Shown: piece by piece, positions 1 to 6,198 of the stretch
How positions within the stretch are numbered: the stretch's first letter is position 1
Layout of the letters: each line of letters begins with the position of its first letter
Notes under the pieces: model-generated
The model's database searches: none
Seen by the model: the letters and a program-made list of their open reading frames with translations, nothing else
What the model was told of the DNA's origin: nothing
Program-made: the position numbers and the translations under genes
NCBI GenBank assembly: GCA_905202125.1
Contig: CAJKQX010000070.1
Location: 1 to 11,828 of the forward strand
Reading direction: 5' to 3'
From: an uncultured Prevotella sp.
Lineage (GTDB): Bacteria; Bacteroidota; Bacteroidia; Bacteroidales; Bacteroidaceae
Length of the DNA stretch: 11,828 nt

Positions 1-93
1 ATACAACAAATATAATCTCCAAAACTGCCATGAACTCTAATGACCGATTTGGGATTAACGGCGAACAACCGTCAAAAGAGAATAATAAAAACA
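1..93 (+). other. AT-rich leader upstream of the M20 gene, possible tail of a cut-off gene
   Basis: This edge segment is much richer in A and T than the gene that follows, and I see no TAnnTTTG promoter box on the plus strand. One frame (bases 2-40) is open from the edge and ends in TAA at 38-40, overlapping an ATG at 40. Another frame stays open to a TAA at 111-113. Either could be the last codons of an upstream gene, but their composition is unlike the real genes here. The lack of a visible promoter makes co-transcription of the M20 gene from further upstream plausible. Confidence 0.3.
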
Positions 94-1164
94 ATGGGAA
101 CTATGGATATTAAGAAATACTCGGTCGACGCCATTGATCTGCTCCGACGTCTGATAGCCGTGCCATCGGTGAGCCGTAGCGAGGACGCAGCGGCGGACGT
201 GCTGGTCGAGGTTATCCGCGAGATGGGCCTGACGTGCAGTCGCAAGGGCAACAATGTAAGGATAGATGATCCCTGCTACGACAGCCGACGCCCCACGCTC
301 CTGCTCAATGCCCATATCGACACGGTGCGCCCCTCCGACTCGTGGACGCGTGACCCCTTCATGCCTGAGATTGCGGACGGACGGCTCTACGGACTGGGCA
401 GCAACGACTGCGGTGGCGGACTGGTATCGCTGTTGCAGGTGTTTCGCATCATGATGTCGGTAGAGCGCACTTTCAACATCATCTATCTGGCATCGGCCGA
501 AGAGGAGGTGTCGGGCAGTGGAGGCATCAGTATGGTGCTGCCCGGATTGCCCCATATCGATGTGGCCATTGTGGGCGAGCCCACGGGCATGCAGCCCGCC
601 ATAGCCGAAAAGGGTCTCATGGTAGTCGACCTCACGGCTCACGGACGCGCCGGACATGCTGCCCGTGGCGAGGGTATCAACTCCATCTATAAGGCGCTGG
701 ACGACCTCTTGTGGATTCGCGATTATCGTTTTGAGAAGGTGAGCCGTCTGCTCGGACCTACCATCATGACGGCCACGGTCATCAATGCTGGTACGCAGCA
801 CAACGTGGTGCCCGACAAGTGCAGCATCACGGTGGATGTGCGCACCAACGAGATGTACTCCAATGAGGAGGTTTTCGACATCATACGCAGTCATGTGCAG
901 TGTGAGGCAAAAGCCCGTTCGTTCCGACTTAACTCGTCGCACATCCCTGAAGACCATCCAATAGTGCGTCGGTGTCTGGATATGGGCATGACACCCTTCG
1001 GGTCGCCCACGCTGAGCGATCAGGCTCTCATGCCGTTTCCGTCGCTCAAGCTCGGTCCGGGCAACTCTGCACGGTCGCATACTGCCGACGAGTATATCCT
1101 CGTGAGCGAGATAGAAGAAGCAATTGATATTTACGTACGTTTGCTCGGACAACTCCAATTGTAG
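94..1164 (+). CDS. M20 family metallo-hydrolase, ArgE/DapE-type amino-acid deacylase
   Basis: Probable cytoplasmic zinc-dependent amidohydrolase that removes an N-acyl group from an amino acid. All M20 metal ligands are visible (numbering from ATG 94): His74 and Asp76 in NAHIDTV, Asp105 in GSNDCGGG, the Glu137-Glu138 pair in SAEEEVSG (catalytic base plus ligand), Glu162 in GEPTG and His329 in SHTADEY. A dimerisation-domain stretch follows AEKGLMVVDL, including GRAGHAARG. At 356 aa it is close to the usual size for ArgE-like members. In-frame starts exist at 40, 94 and 103. I chose 94 because the family begins a few residues before the YSVDAIDLL-like helix and an A-rich stretch precedes it; 103 is nearly as good. 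An arginine-pathway role (acyl-ornithine or acyl-citrulline deacylase; Bacteroides uses succinylated intermediates) is inference, since no other arg gene is in view and a peptidase role is possible. The stop codon lies inside a hairpin. Confidence 0.85.
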   Translation: MGTMDIKKYSVDAIDLLRRLIAVPSVSRSEDAAADVLVEVIREMGLTCSRKGNNVRIDDPCYDSRRPTLLLNAHIDTVRPSDSWTRDPFMPEIADGRLYGLGSNDCGGGLVSLLQVFRIMMSVERTFNIIYLASAEEEVSGSGGISMVLPGLPHIDVAIVGEPTGMQPAIAEKGLMVVDLTAHGRAGHAARGEGINSIYKALDDLLWIRDYRFEKVSRLLGPTIMTATVINAGTQHNVVPDKCSITVDVRTNEMYSNEEVFDIIRSHVQCEAKARSFRLNSSHIPEDHPIVRRCLDMGMTPFGSPTLSDQALMPFPSLKLGPGNSARSHTADEYILVSEIEEAIDIYVRLLGQLQL

Positions 1165-1177
1165 TTGTCCGGGCAAA
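1140..1177. terminator. Near-perfect palindromic hairpin between convergent genes
   Basis: Arms 1140-1154 and 1163-1177 pair over 15 bp with one G-T wobble (T1145 with G1172), around the 8-base loop ccaattgt, which itself contains CAATTG. The TAG stop of the M20 gene (1162-1164) sits at the loop/3'-arm junction. The envC stop is 12 bases beyond. Neither strand has a T-run after the stem, so it is not a canonical intrinsic terminator. It may still act as a bidirectional transcription-ending or 3'-protecting structure. Confidence 0.55.
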
Positions 1178-1188
1178 TGCTCTGCGGC

Positions 1189-2823
1189 TCATCGTCCGAG
1201 CCAGGATTCGGGGTTTAGCTTGTCCATGTTGCGGCGCAGCTGGAACTGAAGTATGTTGTCCGACGCCACGCGTCCCAATGCTTGGCGTGTGGATACCTTC
1301 TGTCCGCGGCTCACACTTACCGAACTGAGGTTGCAATACACCGATATATAAATGCCGTGGCGCACCATGACCACCATCGATCCGCTGAATCCGAACACTG
1401 CGCTCACCTCGCCGTCGTATATCGAACGGGCCATGCAGCCCGATGTGCCGAGGATGTTGATGCCCTTGTTGTCGATGGTCACGCCTTTGAGACCTTCCAC
1501 TTTGTTCTGTCCGAAATGGCTCACTATGCGGTAGCTGCCGGTCACGGGCATGGGCAGACGTCCGCGGTTGGACTCGAAACTGCCGCTCAGTTTGCGGTCC
1601 ACGCTGCTCATCGTCATGTGTTCCTCGGTGCTCTTGCGGGTCTTTTCTATCTCCGAGCGGTTGCGGCGGTCGGCGGCTTCGGCTTTGCGTTCGATGGCCT
1701 TGCGTTCGGCCTCTGCCTCACGGGCTTCCTGGGCTGTGCGCTCGCGCACGGTGCTATTGTCCGATTCGGATGCCTTGCGGGCCATCTCCTTGAGTTTCTT
1801 CTCGCGTTCGCGGGCCTCGCGTATGCGTTGCTCGTTGGCCAGACGCTCCTTCTCGGCAGCCGCCTTCTGTCGTGCCAGTTCGGCCTCTTTTCTCCGTCGT
1901 GCCTCGGCCTCTTGTTTGCGTTTGGCCTCGGCGGCCGCTCTGGCCTGGGCTTTGGCCACCTCTTCGGCTATGAGTTGGTCGATACGGGCATTGAGCGATG
2001 CGCTCTCCTTACGTTGCTGGGAGATGATTTGTTGTATGGTTTTCTGTTGTTTCTGCAGATTCTTCACCACTTTCTGCTGTTCGCTCTGCTGTCCCTCGAG
2101 CGCCTTACGCTCCTGCACACCCTTGTTGAGCAGTGTGTTCTTATGGTTCTTGACACCCTCGAGCTGTCTGTGCTTGGTGTCCACCTGCATCTGTTTTGAC
2201 TTGATGAGCTCGCCCTGAGTGCGCTGGTAGGCCGCATACTCGCGCACGAATCGCAGTCGGCGGTACATCTGTGTGAGACTTTCGGCCGAGAAGATGAACA
2301 TGAGTTTGTCCTGCACGGTGTGGTTGCGCGATATGTATCTCATCGATTTGATATATTTCGACTTGCGGTCGGCCAGTTGCTTGTTGAGCGTACCGAGCTG
2401 CGCCTTGAGGAGATCTATGTCGCCGTTGAGCTTGTTGATGTCGTTTTCTATCTCGCTGATGTTCTTCTGGTGCTTGTTTATCTCGCTGTTGATGGTCAGC
2501 AGGGTGTTGAGACGCTTTTTCACGTCCGACTTGTTGGCTTGCAGCGCTTTCTCCTGTTGCTTGATGTTTTTCTGCAGTTGGTTGCGCTTTTTTTCCAGAT
2601 CCTTTATCGAGGCTTTGCTGTATGTGGTGGTCTTTTTCTTGTTTGCGGTGGTGCGGGTGGTCGTTTTCTTCTTGTTGGAGGTCTTCGACTGTTTGCCCGT
2701 GGACGTCGTTGTCTTGCGTGTGGCGGTGGTCGTGGCCTTCTTTTGCGGTGTCCGGCGCGATGTCTGGGCACTGATTGTGGCCGTCAGCGCGAAGATGAGG
2801 GATATGGCGATGAGTCTTTTCAT
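1189..2823 (-). CDS. envC: EnvC-like murein hydrolase activator with degenerate LytM/M23 domain
   Basis: Probable periplasmic activator of septal N-acetylmuramoyl-L-alanine amidases. Order along the 544 aa: signal peptide (1-20, cut near ISA-Q); a Lys/Thr-rich low-complexity segment (about 21-70); long coiled coils (about 70-285); an Ala/Glu/Arg/Lys-rich charged helix (about 286-405); and a C-terminal LytM domain (about 420-544). The LytM domain keeps the fold signature (HFGQ, VRHG, LNPESWLGR, the last much like the end of E. coli EnvC). It has lost the zinc ligands: the usual H-x-G-x-D reads NKGIN (452-456), the Y-x-H-L region reads YCNL with Asn498, and the final LHFEL-type motif is LQFQL with Gln526. 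It should therefore bind and activate rather than cut peptidoglycan. It is longer than E. coli EnvC because of the charged insertion. Its ATG overlaps the stop of the DUF4292 gene (ATGA, 2820-2823), implying translational coupling. A generic 'M23 family peptidase' label would hide the inactive site. Confidence 0.88.
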   Translation of the reverse strand: MKRLIAISLIFALTATISAQTSRRTPQKKATTTATRKTTTSTGKQSKTSNKKKTTTRTTANKKKTTTYSKASIKDLEKKRNQLQKNIKQQEKALQANKSDVKKRLNTLLTINSEINKHQKNISEIENDINKLNGDIDLLKAQLGTLNKQLADRKSKYIKSMRYISRNHTVQDKLMFIFSAESLTQMYRRLRFVREYAAYQRTQGELIKSKQMQVDTKHRQLEGVKNHKNTLLNKGVQERKALEGQQSEQQKVVKNLQKQQKTIQQIISQQRKESASLNARIDQLIAEEVAKAQARAAAEAKRKQEAEARRRKEAELARQKAAAEKERLANEQRIREAREREKKLKEMARKASESDNSTVRERTAQEAREAEAERKAIERKAEAADRRNRSEIEKTRKSTEEHMTMSSVDRKLSGSFESNRGRLPMPVTGSYRIVSHFGQNKVEGLKGVTIDNKGINILGTSGCMARSIYDGEVSAVFGFSGSMVVMVRHGIYISVYCNLSSVSVSRGQKVSTRQALGRVASDNILQFQLRRNMDKLNPESWLGR

Positions 2824-3710
2824 TGACTGATAATGATGTTTTTCAGTATGTCGTTGGCGTTCACTTTCTTGTATTTAGGAGATATGGTGGTCTTCGTGTC
2901 CCACTTGCTGTCGGTGCCCACGTTGTTCATCTTGATGTTGACAGTGGCCGTCTTGGCCGCTTTCACGGCATTGGTGGTGAAGGTGAAATTTTGTTGTGCC
3001 GGAAACATTTTTACTCCCACGTTCTTGAAATCGGAGTATTTCCATGTGAGCGACGACGTGCCGTGCGTGGCGCTGCTGTATTTTACTGAGGTCTCGGCTA
3101 TGCGTCCCGTTTGGCGGTCGGTATGCCATGTGTACGTCATATTGCCGTTGACGATGCTCACGGGGCGTGTGGCGCCATTGGCATCGAGGTCGACGTCAAA
3201 TTTCTTGAGCAATGTCTCGCCCAACTGATTTTGCCCCGGCAAGAAGAGCTGGTTCCAGAACAGTGCCTGCAGACTGTAAAAGCTGATGCCGTTGCGTTGC
3301 AGGAAATCCACCTGACTGTATTCGGCCTGTATGTACTCCTTGTGCAGACGGTCGACGATGAGCACGTGGTCCGGCGTGAACTCAAGACGTCCTATCTCGC
3401 TGCCGAGAATAGGGATGAACAGCTGGAGGCGTATCACCTCGTCCTTGCGCATGTGGAGCGAGCCCGGCACCGTGATGTTTTTGCCGTCTGTCTGTACGGT
3501 GAACGATATCGACCCGGTGATGTTTTTCGCATACACCTGGTTGTCGTATACTTTCTGGACGTATGTGAGCTTTTGTACGGACGAAGGTTGTTGTTTCTCG
3601 GCCGTCGATGTTTTATCTGTCGGAAGGGTTGTTTTATCCATCGATTTCTTGCTTGCGCACGATGCCAGCAATACTATCATGGCCGACAATAAGATATGTA
3701 GTGGTTTCAT
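2820..3710 (-). CDS. DUF4292 family lipoprotein
   Basis: A 296-aa lipoprotein that I recognise as the DUF4292 type found in Bacteroidetes. The start MKPLHILL at 3710 gives a type II signal peptide with lipobox LLAS-C18, followed by a Ser/Lys/Thr-rich tether (about 19-45). The open frame extends upstream to 4190, but that part lies antiparallel-in-frame over the TPR gene and lacks a signal sequence, so I rejected it. The mature part alternates short beta-type strands (TGSISFTVQTDGKNI, IRLQLFIPILGSEIGRLEF, DHVLIVDR), then YIQAEYSQVDFL. This suggests a curved lipid-binding sheet like LolA/LolB, a relationship I recall for the family but could not test. The gap to the TPR gene is 56 nt with no promoter box or terminator, so it is transcribed as part of the operon. 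The molecular role is unknown; an outer-membrane lipoprotein or lipid-handling role is inference. Confidence 0.85.
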   Translation of the reverse strand: MKPLHILLSAMIVLLASCASKKSMDKTTLPTDKTSTAEKQQPSSVQKLTYVQKVYDNQVYAKNITGSISFTVQTDGKNITVPGSLHMRKDEVIRLQLFIPILGSEIGRLEFTPDHVLIVDRLHKEYIQAEYSQVDFLQRNGISFYSLQALFWNQLFLPGQNQLGETLLKKFDVDLDANGATRPVSIVNGNMTYTWHTDRQTGRIAETSVKYSSATHGTSSLTWKYSDFKNVGVKMFPAQQNFTFTTNAVKAAKTATVNIKMNNVGTDSKWDTKTTISPKYKKVNANDILKNIIISQ

Positions 3711-3766
3711 AATCGTGATGGTTTGTTTGGCGGAAGAGCCCTTTTCGTGGTCACACACGGTCCTTG

Positions 3767-5575
3767 TCATTTGGCGCGACGTGTCTTGGTCTCTTTCCGG
3801 ATATATTTTCTTTGTTTTATCTTCTTGCCTATCAGGGCCTTGTCGCCGCCCTCCGCTATGGCTTTCTGCCACATTTCGACGGCCTTGTCCATGTTGCCGC
3901 ACATGGCGTATATGTCTCCCGCGTGTTCGATGATGACGGGTCCGGCGGTGCCGGCGGTGCCGGCGGTGTCGATCTCCAGCGCACGGTCTATGTAAGCTTT
4001 CGCGTCGTTGTATCGTTGCTGCATGAAGAGTATCCATGCGTAAGTGTCGATATAAGTCACGTTGTTGGGTTCGGCCTGCACCGTCTTGTAGCTCATCTGT
4101 TCGGCTTTGGACAGGTCGCGGTCGAGTTCGCTGAGGTAATAGGCGTAGTTGTTGAGGCAGCTGATGTGGTCCGCCTTCCATTGCAGACAACTGTCGTAGG
4201 CGGCAAAGGCCTCTTCGGGCCGGTTCTTCTTGAAGAGTATGTCACCCATGATGGCGTAGAAGTCGGACACTATCTCGGGGTTGCTCTCCTCGTTTATCTC
4301 TCCCACGCCGCGCTTGAAGGCGTCGAGGGCTTCATCCTCTTCGTTTTTCTGAAAATGGGCCAGTCCCATGTAGTAGTAGAAAGCCATCTCGTCGGGATTG
4401 TACTGCGTCGCCGGCTTGCAGAGATCGATCACATCGTTCCATCTCTCTTTTTCCCATTGTGACTGTATCATGCGCAGTCTCACGCCGGCATGGTCGGGAG
4501 ATATGTCAAGAGCTCGGGCATAAGCATTGTACACGGAGTCTTCCTGCATGCCTTTCATTTCCATGTATGAGGCTTTGAGGATGGCTATGTCCACATCCTT
4601 GCTGTCGATGGCCATCACACGGTCGAAAGTGCCGAGCACGGCGGTGCTGTCGCCGTTGTTGCTCTCGTTCTCGCCTATGAGCTGACGGAGCATGGCCAAC
4701 TTGGAGCGTGAGGAAGCCTTGCGGCTGGTGAGGATGTTCTCGCGCAGGTTGTTGGCCATCGAGTCGAGACCGGCCGAACGATAATAGTCGTACATCGAAC
4801 TAAGTGCCGACTCGTTGTCGGGGTCGTTCTCCAGTGCTTTGGTGAACATCTCGAGCGACTCCTCTTTTTGCCCGTTCTGCAACAACCAGTTGCCCAACAT
4901 CACCTTGTAGATGGCGTCATAGGGATGTATGTCGACAAGTGATCGCAGCATCTCGCATGCCTTCTCCTTGTCGCCTTTCATCTCGTAGATGTTCATCTTG
5001 GCCATCGTTATGTCGTCACTCGGACCTTCTATCTCTTCGATACGTTCGACCGAGCGCAGCATTTTGTTGAAATCTTTCTTCTGGCGGTACAGTTGTGCAA
5101 GGATGTTGAGCACATCACTGCGGTCGCGGTGGTGCTCGTAGAGGGTCTCGTAAGTCGTGATGGCTTTGTCGTAATCTTTCGTTCCGATGTAGTATTGTGC
5201 CACGCGCTCGTGATAGGTGTCGTTGTCCGGATTGATGGCGGCAGCCCTTTCGAGGTCGGCCAGGGCCATCGAGTCGTTGTCGAGTTGGGAGTAATACATC
5301 GCCCGGGCGTAATAAGCCTCGGCTCCATAGGGGTTTATCTCAATACAATGGTTGAGAAGGTCGAAAGCCGAAGCATGTCGTCCGGCATTCTTTTGGCGCA
5401 CGGCCTCGGTGAAGAAATAGTCGTATCGGCGTCTGTCGTTGTATGACAGACTGTCCTTCGGGGCCTTGTTGTCGTGCCTGTCGGTGTTGATGCTCGCCAT
5501 GACGGGCATCATCACGGTTATCAGCATGGCGGCCACAACCGCTAAGGATTGTTTGTTTTTGTTGGTTCTGAACAT
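3767..5575 (-). CDS. Periplasmic tetratricopeptide repeat protein
   Basis: A 602-aa exported protein built almost entirely of TPR units. The start at 5575 (MFRTNKNKQS) gives a signal peptide with cleavage near VMA-S (residue 27) and leaves only 4 nt after the dut stop; the frame runs to 5677 but would overlap dut. Helical pairs with TPR residues (A/G at position 8, Y/F at 11, A at 20, P at 32) are visible at about 52-83, 85-117, 119-151, 225-252, 347-361, 399-428, 438-465, 472-503, 508-534 and 546-575, with a less regular middle (255-330). There is no Cys lipobox, so it is probably soluble in the periplasm. The C terminus is Lys/Arg-rich. Residues 537-545 are a triple Thr-Ala-Gly repeat from a 9-bp tandem repeat. 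TPR proteins usually scaffold complexes; the neighbours (lipoprotein, EnvC-like activator) suggest an envelope-assembly or division role, which is inference. Confidence 0.87.
   Translation of the reverse strand: MFRTNKNKQSLAVVAAMLITVMMPVMASINTDRHDNKAPKDSLSYNDRRRYDYFFTEAVRQKNAGRHASAFDLLNHCIEINPYGAEAYYARAMYYSQLDNDSMALADLERAAAINPDNDTYHERVAQYYIGTKDYDKAITTYETLYEHHRDRSDVLNILAQLYRQKKDFNKMLRSVERIEEIEGPSDDITMAKMNIYEMKGDKEKACEMLRSLVDIHPYDAIYKVMLGNWLLQNGQKEESLEMFTKALENDPDNESALSSMYDYYRSAGLDSMANNLRENILTSRKASSRSKLAMLRQLIGENESNNGDSTAVLGTFDRVMAIDSKDVDIAILKASYMEMKGMQEDSVYNAYARALDISPDHAGVRLRMIQSQWEKERWNDVIDLCKPATQYNPDEMAFYYYMGLAHFQKNEEDEALDAFKRGVGEINEESNPEIVSDFYAIMGDILFKKNRPEEAFAAYDSCLQWKADHISCLNNYAYYLSELDRDLSKAEQMSYKTVQAEPNNVTYIDTYAWILFMQQRYNDAKAYIDRALEIDTAGTAGTAGPVIIEHAGDIYAMCGNMDKAVEMWQKAIAEGGDKALIGKKIKQRKYIRKETKTRRAK
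3942..3968. repeat. Three perfect tandem copies of a 9-bp unit, in frame
   Basis: The unit ccggcggtg occurs three times without change (3942-3950, 3951-3959, 3960-3968). On the minus strand it encodes Thr-Ala-Gly three times in the TPR protein (residues 537-545), in the loop between two TPR helices. Because the unit is a multiple of three, gain or loss of copies would keep the frame. Confidence 0.9.
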
Positions 5576-5579
5576 GATT

Positions 5580-6017
5580 TCACTTCGTTCCTGTATGTCC
5601 GTAGCCGCCCTCTCCACGCTCGGTGGGGTCCAGCTGTTCCACAATCTCGAACTCACCTTGCTCGTGACGTGCCACAACCATCTGTGCTATGCGCTCTCCG
5701 GAGGTTATCGTGAACTCGCTGTCGGACAGGTTGACGAGCAGCACTCCGATTTCGCCGCGATAGTCGGCGTCTATCGTGCCGGGGCTGTTGAGCACCGTTA
5801 TGCCGTGCTTCAGCGCCAGTCCGCTGCGCGGTCTCACCTGTGCCTCGTATCCGGGAGGTAGGGCTATGTACAAGCCTGTGGGTATCAGGCGGCGCTCAAG
5901 AGGTTTGAGTACAATCGGTTCTTCGATGTCAGCCCTCAAGTCCATGCCCGCACTCTGAGGTGTGGCGTATGCCGGCAGTTGCTGACGGCCTTTGTTCATT
6001 ATTTTGATTTTTATCAT
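5580..6017 (-). CDS. dut: dUTP diphosphatase (dUTPase)
   Basis: Hydrolyses dUTP to dUMP and pyrophosphate in the cytoplasm, keeping uracil out of DNA and supplying dUMP for thymidylate synthesis. The 145 aa show all five motifs of the trimeric dUTPase family: AGMDLRAD (23-30), RPRSGLALKHG (62-72), TIDADYRGEI (81-90, with catalytic Asp83 and Tyr86 facing the nucleotide), GERIAQMV (107-114), and the C-terminal flap RGEGGYGHTG (134-143). I chose the start at 6017 (MIKIKIMNKG), which matches the usual family length. An upstream in-frame ATG at 6041 overlaps the predicted promoter box at 6039-6046 and is unlikely. It is the first gene of a minus-strand operon; the TPR gene starts 4 nt after its stop. 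Confidence 0.95.
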   Translation of the reverse strand: MIKIKIMNKGRQQLPAYATPQSAGMDLRADIEEPIVLKPLERRLIPTGLYIALPPGYEAQVRPRSGLALKHGITVLNSPGTIDADYRGEIGVLLVNLSDSEFTITSGERIAQMVVARHEQGEFEIVEQLDPTERGEGGYGHTGTK

Positions 6018-6038
6018 TCTGTGCTGCTTTTTAGATTG

Positions 6039-6046
6039 CAAAATTA
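6039..6046 (-). promoter_or_regulatory. Putative -7 box of the dut operon
   Basis: The minus strand reads TAATTTTG, a full match to the Bacteroidetes -7 consensus TAnnTTTG. It ends 21 nt before the dut start, so the leader would be very short. No good TTTG lies at the expected -33 distance (AATG at 6065-6068 is the closest, with 18-nt spacing). Confidence 0.5.
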
Positions 6047-6136
6047 AATAATAATATCCAAATACATTAATAATAAGTATTAAATTATATTATGATGTGG
6101 CTTTGGGCGCGGGTGTGGAAAAAATTTCAGATAATC

Positions 6137-6168
6137 TTTGGCTAAGGATTTTTTTTGGTCTATATTTG
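6137..6168 (+). promoter_or_regulatory. Promoter of dgt (Bacteroidetes type)
   Basis: TTTG at 6137-6140, then 20 nt, then TATATTTG at 6161-6168: a complete match to the Bacteroidetes -33/-7 pattern. Transcription would begin near 6175, about 25 nt before the dgt start at 6199. This rules out the longer reading frame that opens at 6097, upstream of the promoter. Confidence 0.75.
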
Positions 6169-6198
6169 CGTTTGAAGAGAAAACTTTACGCGAAAAAT

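Noticed and set aside
55..1176. Long minus-strand open frame opposite the M20 gene
   Set aside because: It is an antisense shadow; the plus-strand frame has all M20 catalytic motifs and this one shows no domain or sensible composition.
1282..2199. Long plus-strand open frames opposite envC
   Set aside because: They are low-complexity shadows of the Glu/Ala/Lys-rich coiled coil on the minus strand, giving Leu/Gly/Ala-rich nonsense.
3942..3968. CRISPR-like repeat
   Set aside because: The 9-bp units are contiguous with no spacers and lie inside a coding frame.
3711..4190. Upstream extension of the DUF4292 frame
   Set aside because: It overlaps the TPR coding sequence in another frame, is Arg/His-rich shadow sequence, and would bury the lipoprotein signal peptide.
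5576..5677. Upstream extension of the TPR frame into dut
   Set aside because: It overlaps the conserved dUTPase C-terminal flap and would hide the signal peptide starting at 5575.
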